Shown here: one piece after another, positions 1 to 5,806 of the stretch
Numbering within the stretch: the stretch's first letter is position 1
Layout: each line of letters begins with the position of its first letter
Assembly (NCBI GenBank): GCA_903904615.1
Contig: CAIVDG010000315.1
Coordinates: 1-11,811, forward strand
Source of the DNA: an uncultured Acidimicrobiaceae bacterium
GTDB lineage: Bacteria; Actinomycetota; Acidimicrobiia; Acidimicrobiales; Ilumatobacteraceae
Direction of reading: 5' to 3'
DNA: 11,811 bases
Notes under the pieces: model-generated
What the model was told of the DNA's origin: nothing
The model's database searches: none
The model's input: only the letters and a program-made list of their open reading frames with translations
Made by a program: the position numbers and the translations under genes

Positions 1-90
1 ACCGCTGTCAGATCCGCCACCGCACGCGGCGGCAAGGACTGATGCAGCGAGAGCAAAGCTGACGGCACCGATAATTCGACGCTTTGTCAT
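1..90 (-). CDS. Lipoprotein N-terminus, probable ABC transporter solute-binding protein (partial)
   Basis: Only the first 30 codons are in the window; the gene continues past position 1. It starts with ATG at 90-88, four bases after a strong ribosome-binding site (GGGAGG on the minus strand, 95-100). The peptide has a basic start (TKRR, residues 2-5), a hydrophobic stretch (residues 6-22) and a lipobox-like LAAAC with Cys23, followed by a Gly/Ser/Asp-rich linker (GGGSDSG). This is the layout of an exported lipoprotein whose Cys23 is lipidated after cleavage by signal peptidase II. The gene directly upstream is a peptide-type permease, so the likely role is the surface-anchored solute-binding protein (family 5 type) of that transporter. 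The lipoprotein call rests on the sequence; the binding-protein call is inference from context, and the substrate cannot be judged from this fragment. Confidence 0.72.
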   Translation of the reverse strand, partial: MTKRRIIGAVSFALAASVLAAACGGGSDSG

Positions 91-94
91 GTTT

Positions 95-100
95 CCTCCC
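95..100 (-). promoter_or_regulatory. Strong ribosome-binding site of the lipoprotein gene
   Basis: The minus strand reads GGGAGGAAAC immediately before the ATG at 90-88, one of the best Shine-Dalgarno matches in the window. It fixes the start of a gene of which only 30 codons are visible, and suggests high translation, as expected for a binding protein made in excess over its permease. Confidence 0.7.
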
Positions 101-120
101 AAAAGGGTCCGGATGGACCC
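101..120 (-). terminator. Terminator-like hairpin with T-run in the lipoprotein leader
   Basis: On the minus strand GGGTCC, loop ATCC, GGACCC forms a perfect 6-bp stem (105-120) and is followed at once by TTTT (104-101), then by the ribosome-binding site. A G+C-rich stem plus a T-run is the form of an intrinsic terminator. The stem and the four-base T-run are short, so termination would be partial at best. It could end most transcripts from the upstream operon, act as an attenuator, or stabilise the 5' end of the lipoprotein mRNA. The structure is seen in the sequence; its function is inferred. Confidence 0.4.
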
Positions 121-150
121 ATTGAACGAATTTCACCCTAGTGGAAACAA
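121..150 (-). promoter_or_regulatory. Weak candidate promoter before the lipoprotein gene
   Basis: On the minus strand TTGTTT (150-145) and TTCAAT (126-121) are 18 bases apart and resemble -35 and -10 boxes, matching 3/6 and 4/6 of the sigma-70 consensus. Initiation would fall around 113-115, inside the terminator-like hairpin, so a transcript starting there would lack the intact stem. The match is modest and could be chance. Confidence 0.18.
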
Positions 151-169
151 ATGGGCGCTGCGAACCTTG

Positions 170-187
170 GGCTACCTGTGGGTAGCC
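170..187 (-). other. Intercistronic hairpin after the permease gene
   Basis: Seven bases beyond the permease stop codon the minus strand reads GGCTACC, loop CACA, GGTAGCC, a perfect 7-bp stem. No T-run follows, so it is not a standard intrinsic terminator. It could protect the 3' end of the permease message from exonucleases, or be one arm of a larger leader structure together with the hairpin at 105-120. Confidence 0.35.
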
Positions 188-194
188 ATTCTCT

Positions 195-1190
195 TTAGAG
201 GCTTTGGCGATCTGCCTTGGGGTCGAGGGCATCGCGTACGGCGTCTCCCAGGATGTTGAAGGCCAGAACCAAAACAATGAGGGCCACTCCGGGAATGAAG
301 AGGTACGTGGGGTCTGCTCGGTAGTACTTCACCGAGTCCCCCAACATGACGCCCCACGAGGCTGCTGGGGGCAACATGCCTAACCCAAGGAAGGACAAAG
401 TGCTCTCTGTGGCGACGTATCCGGGAAGACTGAGAGACACAATCACAATGATGGGAGCCCACAGATTCGGCAGCAGTTGTTTGAACACGATGTGCCCTGT
501 TCCAGCACCACTTGCCCTTGCCGCCTCCACAAATTCGCGCTCACGAAGGGACAGAGTTTGACCACGCACCACTCGAGCCACATAGACCCATCCAAAAGTG
601 GCAAGCACCAGCACGATGTACGTCAGTCGAGCTGGGTTACCTTCAGGCACACCCAAGGACTCCAACCGCTGCGTGAATGGTCGAGTTAACGCAATAATCA
701 ACAAGAAGGACGGGAACGCAAGCGTGAGATCCATAAAACGCCCAACCACGGCGTCAACCTTTCCGCGTCGATAGCCAGCGAAAATTCCGATCATCACTCC
801 GATTGTGGTTGTGAGAAGTGTTCCCAAAAATCCCACCAACAGCGAGACACGCGCACCGTACAAAAGCCTGGCCAAGATGTCTCGCCCTGTTCCGGGTTCC
901 ACTCCCAACCAGTGCTCACCAGAGATCCCACCAAAGGCACCCTTCGGTAGACCGAAATCGTTGAGTGCATCGCTGTCCAATCTGTACGGACTAATACCAA
1001 GTACAGAACAGATCACCGGCGCAAATGCCGCGGCGAAGATGTAAAACAGAATGACGCCCGCAGCAGCCATGGCGAACTTGTCGCGACGAAAACGCATCCA
1101 GGCAAGTTGTTTCGGAGACTTCCCTTCGATGACAACGGCCACATTGACATCGCTTGCCGATGTACTGGTATCTGAAAATGTGGCCGACAT
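195..1190 (-). CDS. Peptide/nickel-type ABC transporter permease, OppC/DppC family
   Basis: This 331-residue inner-membrane protein is one half of the channel of a family-5 (peptide/opine/nickel) ABC importer. It has a cytoplasmic N-terminus, a first membrane helix (about 40-62), and a periplasmic-side segment ending in HWLG...GRDILARLLYGARVS (93-116), the usual OppC entry motif. Five further hydrophobic segments lie near 115-140, 152-169, 189-208, 243-270 and 297-315. The EAA loop that contacts the ATPase is clear at 219-242 (EFVEAARASGAG...LLPN). The C-terminus NILGDAVRDALDPK is the standard OppC ending. ATG at 1190 follows the tpiA stop by 8 bases, with AGGGG around that stop as ribosome-binding site. 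No OppB partner or ATPase lies in the window; they may be beyond the left edge. Family is secure, substrate unknown. Confidence 0.93.
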   Translation of the reverse strand: MSATFSDTSTSASDVNVAVVIEGKSPKQLAWMRFRRDKFAMAAAGVILFYIFAAAFAPVICSVLGISPYRLDSDALNDFGLPKGAFGGISGEHWLGVEPGTGRDILARLLYGARVSLLVGFLGTLLTTTIGVMIGIFAGYRRGKVDAVVGRFMDLTLAFPSFLLIIALTRPFTQRLESLGVPEGNPARLTYIVLVLATFGWVYVARVVRGQTLSLREREFVEAARASGAGTGHIVFKQLLPNLWAPIIVIVSLSLPGYVATESTLSFLGLGMLPPAASWGVMLGDSVKYYRADPTYLFIPGVALIVLVLAFNILGDAVRDALDPKADRQSL

Positions 1191-1198
1191 AACTACCC

Positions 1199-1981
1199 CT
1201 AGTGCAAACGGTACTGCACTATGCGGGCGAACTCGTCAGGGTCCAGACTTGCACCACCAACAAGAGCACCGTCAATGTCTGGTTGCGACATGAGTTCTGC
1301 AATGTTGGCAGCCTTAACGGAGCCACCGTATTGAATACGTACATCTGAAGCGGCCTCGGCACCAGAGAGGACAGAAACTTCTCGTCGAATTGCGCCACAC
1401 ACTTCTTGTGCGTCTTCTGTGGTGGCGGTCTTGCCGGTGCCGATAGCCCAAATGGGTTCATAGGCAACAACCAGAGAACCCACTTGTTCGGGAGTTAACG
1501 ATGCGAGGACTGAACGAACTTGGCCCAGAACTTTGTCGGTGGTGGAACCCGCTTCACGCTCTTCCAGTGTCTCTCCAACACACACAATTGGAGTCATCTT
1601 GTTGGCCAAAATCGCTTTCACTTTGCTCTTCACCATCTCATCGGACTCGCCGAAGATCTCACGACGTTCGCTGTGTCCGCAAATGACGTACTTCACGTTT
1701 AGCTTTGAGAGAAATGACGGTGCGACTTCACCAGTAAAGGCGCCCTTGTCTTCGAAGTGGCAATGTTGTGCGCCCAACAAGAAACGTAGATCATCGCCCT
1801 CAATCAGAGTTTGAACACTTCGTATGTCTGTGAATGGCGGATGCACCGAAACATCAACCGCATCAAAATCGTCTTTGCCCACCAAGTACGCAAGTTTCTG
1901 CATGAATTGAATTGCTTCATAATGATTCTGATGCATCTTCCAGTTACCGCTTATTAATGGACGACGTGAATTAGCGGACAT
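1199..1981 (-). CDS. tpiA: Triosephosphate isomerase
   Basis: Interconverts dihydroxyacetone phosphate and glyceraldehyde 3-phosphate in glycolysis, gluconeogenesis and the Calvin cycle, in the cytosol. The 260-residue (beta/alpha)8 barrel is full length. It shows GNWKM with Asn13 and Lys15, the CGHSERR block with electrophile His103, the AYEPIWAIGTG block with catalytic base Glu175 leading into loop 6, and phosphate-binding YGGSVK (218-223) and GGASL (242-246). The start is ATG at 1981, inside the end of pgk (11-base overlap), because GAGGAG lies six bases upstream and the protein then begins just before the conserved RPLISGNWKMH. An ATG 39 bases further upstream (2020) stays open but would add 13 residues that do not look like TPI. 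Sequence style (HPPFTDIRSVQTLIEGDDL) is actinobacterial. The last gene of gap-pgk-tpiA, probably translationally coupled to pgk. Confidence 0.97.
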   Translation of the reverse strand: MSANSRRPLISGNWKMHQNHYEAIQFMQKLAYLVGKDDFDAVDVSVHPPFTDIRSVQTLIEGDDLRFLLGAQHCHFEDKGAFTGEVAPSFLSKLNVKYVICGHSERREIFGESDEMVKSKVKAILANKMTPIVCVGETLEEREAGSTTDKVLGQVRSVLASLTPEQVGSLVVAYEPIWAIGTGKTATTEDAQEVCGAIRREVSVLSGAEAASDVRIQYGGSVKAANIAELMSQPDIDGALVGGASLDPDEFARIVQYRLH

Positions 1982-3086
1982 TGGGTGCTCCTCGTAGTGC
2001 AGCAAGACCAGGAAGGTCACCTAGTTCCAAGAGTTCAAGTGATGCGCCGCCGCCAGTGGAAACATGATCCACTTCGTCATCCAACTTGAATTGAGCAAGC
2101 GCTGCTGCGCTGTCTCCACCACCGACAATGGTGAAAGCCTTTGTGGCAGCAACTGCTTCTGCAACAGTGCGAGTTCCCGCGGCGAATCGTTCGTCTTCGA
2201 ACATTCCCATGGGACCATTCCAGAACACTGTTCGTGCGTCCATGATGACGTCGGAGAAAGCAGCAGCTGTACCTGGCCCAATGTCAAGACCCTTGGCACC
2301 TTCTGGCAAGCGAAGACCAAACGTTGCAAAATTTCCATTTGCATCTAGGCCAACCAAATCTTCTGGAAGGTGAATTGATTTCCCGCTATCTAAAAGTTTC
2401 TTGCATGTGGCGATTTGATCGAGCTCGCAAATTGATGCGCCCACCGGATAACCCTGCGCAGCCAGGAACGTAAAACACATTCCCCCACCGATTACTAAGG
2501 AATCGACTACCTGAAGCAGAGACTCAATAACGCCCAGCTTGTCGCTGACCTTTGCGCCACCAAGTACTGCAATAAATGGCCGCTTGGGCTTCTCGCGCAG
2601 ACCGCCCAGAACTTCCACTTCACGCTGCAATAGGCGACCAGCTGCAGACGGAAGAGTTTGTGGCGGACCAACAATTGATGCGTGTGCACGATGAGCAGCA
2701 CCGAACGCATCATTGACGTACATGTCGATGTTCTTCACAAGACTCGCAACGAACTCTGGAGAATTCGCTTCTTCACCCGCATTAAAACGAAGGTTCTCTA
2801 AAAGCTCCACACCGGGTGCAAGTTCTGCCAGCCGGGCACGAATAGGCGCCATTGAATACTTGGCAACTGGAGCACCTTTGGGGCGACCCAAGTGACTGGC
2901 GCACACAACATGAGCGCCGCGAGATGTCAGCCATTCAATAGTGGGCAGAGCCGCACGAATACGGAAATCATCTGTGATGATCCTCGCATCGTCTGCTCCT
3001 TCCATTGGAACGTTGAAATCGGTACGCACGAGAACGCGCTTTCCCGAGACATCTCCCAAATCTTCAAGAGTGGGAACTCGCGACAT
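1971..3086 (-). CDS. pgk: Phosphoglycerate kinase
   Basis: Transfers phosphate between 1,3-bisphosphoglycerate and ADP to give ATP and 3-phosphoglycerate. Visible motifs: RTDFNVP (21-27, 3-phosphoglycerate-binding basic patch), SHLGRPKG (64-71), NLRFNAGEE (98-106), NDAFGAAHRAHAS (125-137), LGGAKVSDKLGVI (175-187), the hinge and second domain with WNGPMGMFE (289-297), and the nucleotide-site GGGDSAAAL (322-330) and STGGGASLE (343-351). At 371 residues it is shorter than the usual 385-400. The main difference is in the N-terminal domain, where RLAELAPGVELLENLRF (85-101) replaces a longer loop seen in E. coli-type enzymes; all catalytic blocks remain, so it should be active. ATG at 3086 follows the gap stop by 14 bases, with a modest AAGAGA ribosome-binding site. 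The end overlaps the tpiA start by 11 bases. Confidence 0.97.
   Translation of the reverse strand: MSRVPTLEDLGDVSGKRVLVRTDFNVPMEGADDARIITDDFRIRAALPTIEWLTSRGAHVVCASHLGRPKGAPVAKYSMAPIRARLAELAPGVELLENLRFNAGEEANSPEFVASLVKNIDMYVNDAFGAAHRAHASIVGPPQTLPSAAGRLLQREVEVLGGLREKPKRPFIAVLGGAKVSDKLGVIESLLQVVDSLVIGGGMCFTFLAAQGYPVGASICELDQIATCKKLLDSGKSIHLPEDLVGLDANGNFATFGLRLPEGAKGLDIGPGTAAAFSDVIMDARTVFWNGPMGMFEDERFAAGTRTVAEAVAATKAFTIVGGGDSAAALAQFKLDDEVDHVSTGGGASLELLELGDLPGLAALRGAPNVR
1988..1993 (-). promoter_or_regulatory. tpiA ribosome-binding site inside pgk
   Basis: GAGGAG on the minus strand lies six bases before the ATG at 1981-1979 and within the last codons of pgk. It decides the tpiA start against the upstream in-frame ATG at 2020 and makes translational coupling between the two glycolytic genes likely. 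Confidence 0.75.
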
Positions 3087-3100
3087 ACGTATGTCTCTTC

Positions 3101-4099
3101 TTACTTAGCGACGTGCAAAGTAAGATCGACAAGACGGTTGGAGTAACCCCACTCGTTGTCGTACCAACCAAGCACCTTGACAAGTGTTCCCATACTCATT
3201 GTGAGATCGCTGTCGAACACACATGAATGTGGGTTGGTGACAATGTCACTGGAGACAATGGGATCAGATGTGTACTCAAGTACACCCTTCAATGGTCCAT
3301 CTGCTGCAGCTTTGAATGCGGCATTGATCTCTTCCACAGTTGCGGGCTTTGAAAGATTGGCAACAAAGTCGGTAATGGAACCTGTTGGTACAGGAACACG
3401 CAGTGCTGTGCCGTCCAACTTGCCCTTCATGGACTCCATGACAAGGCTTGTGGCGCGGGCAGCACCGGTGCTTGTAGGAGTGATGTTGATTGCAGCACCA
3501 CGAGCACGACGCAGGTCACTGTGCGGACCGTCTACCAATGATTGGTCACCGGTATAGGCGTGCACCGTAGTCATAAGGCCGTTCTGAACACCGAAAGCAT
3601 CGTCGAGGACTTTCACCAATGGCACGAAACAGTTGGTGGTACAGCTGGCATTCGAGATGACCTTGTGCTTTGAACGATCGAAGTCCTGATGGTTGACGCC
3701 ATAGACAAATGTTGCATCGGCACCATTCGACGGAGCTGAAACAATAACTAGCGGCGCTCCTCCCTCGAGGTGATACGCGGCCTTGTCACGGTCGGTAAAG
3801 ATTCCGGTGGATTCAATGACAACATCGACACCAAGGTCTCCCCATGGCAATGCCTTTGGGTCGCGCTCGGCCAAGACCTTCAAGACTTTGCCGTCAACAC
3901 TGATACCGCCGTCAACGGCCTTGATGTCGTTAGGAAGAACTCCGAGAACTGAGTCGTACTTCAACAAGTGCGCCATTGTCTTCAAAGAGCCAAGGTCATT
4001 CACTGCAACAATCTCAATGTCTGCGCCTCGAGCTGCGATGGCCCGGAAGAAGTTGCGACCAATTCGGCCAAATCCATTAATTCCGACTCGTACTGTCAC
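3101..4099 (-). CDS. gap: Glyceraldehyde-3-phosphate dehydrogenase, NAD-type
   Basis: Oxidises and phosphorylates glyceraldehyde 3-phosphate to 1,3-bisphosphoglycerate. The 332-residue protein has the Rossmann start GINGFGRIGR (6-15), the ND pair at 34-35 that favours NAD over NADP, the active-site ASCTTN with nucleophile Cys153, and general base His180 in TTVHAYTGDQ. The phosphate sites PTSTGAA and the LRVPVPTGSITDF segment follow, and the typical WYDNEWGYSNRL lies near the C-terminus. It starts with GTG at 4099, nine bases after AAAGGA (4109-4114). It opens the gap-pgk-tpiA block and is separated from rapZ by 94 bases, the largest gap except for that before the lipoprotein. Nothing is broken or missing. 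Confidence 0.98.
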   Translation of the reverse strand: MTVRVGINGFGRIGRNFFRAIAARGADIEIVAVNDLGSLKTMAHLLKYDSVLGVLPNDIKAVDGGISVDGKVLKVLAERDPKALPWGDLGVDVVIESTGIFTDRDKAAYHLEGGAPLVIVSAPSNGADATFVYGVNHQDFDRSKHKVISNASCTTNCFVPLVKVLDDAFGVQNGLMTTVHAYTGDQSLVDGPHSDLRRARGAAINITPTSTGAARATSLVMESMKGKLDGTALRVPVPTGSITDFVANLSKPATVEEINAAFKAAADGPLKGVLEYTSDPIVSSDIVTNPHSCVFDSDLTMSMGTLVKVLGWYDNEWGYSNRLVDLTLHVAK

Positions 4100-4193
4100 G
4101 ACAGTTCGTCCTTTCGATGAGGAAACCTGTGGCGGGGGTGTCCATAGCCACCCCTCGACCCTAGTTCCTGACCATTAGGCCCCTGAGAATCGT
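4100..4193 (-). promoter_or_regulatory. Leader between rapZ and gap, with hairpin and gap ribosome-binding site
   Basis: This 94-base spacer is the likely place for a promoter or 5' leader of the glycolytic block. Directly visible are a strong ribosome-binding site (AAAGGA, 4109-4114) and a perfect 6-bp inverted repeat, GGGGTG, 8-base loop, CACCCC (4135-4154). The hairpin has no T-run after it on the minus strand. I see no convincing -35/-10 pair. The inverted repeat might be a regulator-binding site or an mRNA hairpin. No remnant of yvcK or whiA can be read in it. Confidence 0.4.
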
Positions 4194-5048
4194 CTAGAGA
4201 TTGATGTCCCTGTGGGTGATTCGGGGGTGATGACCCGCCGCGGTCAAGCGCCGTCCAATCTCTTCTGCCATTGCGACCGAGCGGTGTCGACCGCCCGTAC
4301 AGCCAATTGCAATGGTGAGATAGCTGCGGCCTTCGGACACATAGGCCGGAACAATGAGATGAAGAAGGTCTTGCACGCGAGTGAGGAAATCCTCGGCGAG
4401 AGATTGGCCGAGCACGAAATCGCGCACGCTGTCGTCGAGACCACTAAATGGACGCAACGCTTCGTCCCAATGAGGGTTCGGCAAAAAACGAACGTCCAAC
4501 ACCATGTCAGCGTCAATGGGCACGCCATGTTTGAAACCGAATGAACTGAACGACAGCTGCAAAGCATCGCCGGGATTCTCTGGCCCAAATAATTGAACTA
4601 ACTGATGACGGAGTTGGTGTACGGACAAACCAGATGTATCGATAAGAAGGTCTGCCACGGCCTTGACAGGACTCATCGCTGTTCTTTCGTGCTCGATGAC
4701 TGATTCAAGACCGAGAACACCGTCACTCATAGGGTGCTTACGACGAGTTGCTTCATAACGACGAACGAGTTCTCGAGTGGATGCTTCTAGAAACAGAATG
4801 CGCACTGTGTGACCCTGCTGGCGCAGACTTCCCACTGCATCGAGAATGGCGGCTTGATGACGGGCATGACCCACCACCAGACACAACTTGGAGATTTCGC
4901 CACCTGCTTCGCCCGACAGCTCCACCACCTTGTCAATGAGAACAACTGGCAAATTGTCAACCACGAACCAGCCGAGATCTTCTAGATCGTCGGCAGCTTG
5001 GGAACGACCTGCGCCCGATAAACCGGTTACGACCAAGATGTCAGTCAC
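4194..5048 (-). CDS. rapZ: RapZ/YvcJ-family nucleotide-binding regulator
   Basis: A 284-residue protein of the RapZ (YvcJ, formerly UPF0042) family. The N-terminal P-loop domain has GLSGAGRS (9-16), with Arg in place of the usual Walker Lys, as I recall is normal in actinobacterial members, and the family mark DNLP (31-34). The C-terminal domain has SFGFKHGVP (169-177), DVRFLPNPHW (185-194), IGCTGGRHRS (248-257) and ends THRDINL. In E. coli RapZ binds glucosamine-6-phosphate and delivers the sRNA GlmZ for decay, controlling GlmS; in Gram-positive bacteria the protein is an ATP/GTP-binding factor of less clear role. GTG at 5048 gives a start matching the family; its ribosome-binding site is weak (GTGAG), and it lies 17 bases after the methyltransferase stop. 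The usual downstream partners yvcK and whiA are absent. Confidence 0.95.
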   Translation of the reverse strand: MTDILVVTGLSGAGRSQAADDLEDLGWFVVDNLPVVLIDKVVELSGEAGGEISKLCLVVGHARHQAAILDAVGSLRQQGHTVRILFLEASTRELVRRYEATRRKHPMSDGVLGLESVIEHERTAMSPVKAVADLLIDTSGLSVHQLRHQLVQLFGPENPGDALQLSFSSFGFKHGVPIDADMVLDVRFLPNPHWDEALRPFSGLDDSVRDFVLGQSLAEDFLTRVQDLLHLIVPAYVSEGRSYLTIAIGCTGGRHRSVAMAEEIGRRLTAAGHHPRITHRDINL

Positions 5049-5065
5049 GAGCGAAGGCTACTCAC

Positions 5066-5797
5066 TTATTGGGTCACCTTCACGGAGCGCAGGTACAACA
5101 ATCGCGGAATGGTGTGAGCCAGAGCATATTCAGGCGCCCTGTCTAGAAACCCTTGCGGGGGGCTTGGTTCCAACATGCGCTCCAATTGCAAACCATGCGC
5201 AATGAGCGAGTTGACATAACGACTTAATGGTCGGTGAAGAAAACGAATGTAAACGTCTTTCTCCACTTCCTCCACCGACTCGGTCTCTACCAAGTAAGGA
5301 CCTATACGCCAGTATTGCTCTGGTGGATCAATGATGTGATCGTCTATCCAGCCACTTCCAGGGGTTTGCAATAACGGGTGGTTCAGAAAGAAACTGAATT
5401 GTCCGCCAGGACGCAGAACGCGAGCAACCTCTGCGATTGCTGCATCAACATCGTCTATGTGTTCGAATACCAAACACGCAACAACTGCATCTTGAGAGTT
5501 ATCCGCAACCGGCAACGACGTTGCCGAACCAAGCTGATAAGTAGGCCCGCCTCCGCGTTCATTTGCAATTGCGATGTGTAGTTGTGTTGGATCAATGCCC
5601 AGTACTTCAGAACCTTGAGCAGCAAGCGCTCTTGCTATCTGCCCGTCACCACAACCCACATCGAGAATTTTGCCGAACCCTTCCAACTCTTCTTTGGCCA
5701 GCGGAATGATCTGCTCTTCGTACTCAGGGTCGACACCACCTGTGAAACCATCGATCCACCACTGGGCATGTTGATCCCACAAACCATTATCCGACAT
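5066..5797 (-). CDS. Class I SAM-dependent methyltransferase, substrate unknown
   Basis: The 243-residue protein has a Rossmann methyltransferase core of the Methyltransf_11/UbiE-like type. Motif I is ILDVGCGDGQIA (44-55), the acidic residue after strand 2 that holds the SAM ribose is Asp69 in GIDP, the adenine-side segment is ATSLPVADNSQDAV (92-105), and the post-motif is ARVLRPGGQF (125-134). The C-terminal third (about 140-243) has a Trp/Tyr-rich part (GSGWIDDHIIDPPEQYWRIGPY) that probably forms a substrate lid. It resembles enzymes acting on small molecules rather than DNA or rRNA, but this is weak inference. ATG at 5797 is 9 bases after the uvrC stop, with an AAGG overlapping that stop, so it is almost certainly cotranscribed with uvrC and rapZ. 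I cannot name a specific function. Confidence 0.9.
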   Translation of the reverse strand: MSDNGLWDQHAQWWIDGFTGGVDPEYEEQIIPLAKEELEGFGKILDVGCGDGQIARALAAQGSEVLGIDPTQLHIAIANERGGGPTYQLGSATSLPVADNSQDAVVACLVFEHIDDVDAAIAEVARVLRPGGQFSFFLNHPLLQTPGSGWIDDHIIDPPEQYWRIGPYLVETESVEEVEKDVYIRFLHRPLSRYVNSLIAHGLQLERMLEPSPPQGFLDRAPEYALAHTIPRLLYLRSVKVTQ

Positions 5798-5806
5798 GCA
5801 ACAACC

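Noticed and set aside
3082..3095. A perfect 14-bp palindrome (GACATACGTATGTC) covering the pgk start codon.
   Set aside because: About one such palindrome is expected by chance in a window of this size, and half of it is coding sequence, so there is no reason to call it an operator.
5002..5024. Arg in place of Lys in the RapZ Walker A motif (GLSGAGRS).
   Set aside because: Recalled as usual in actinobacterial RapZ proteins, so not a sign of inactivation.
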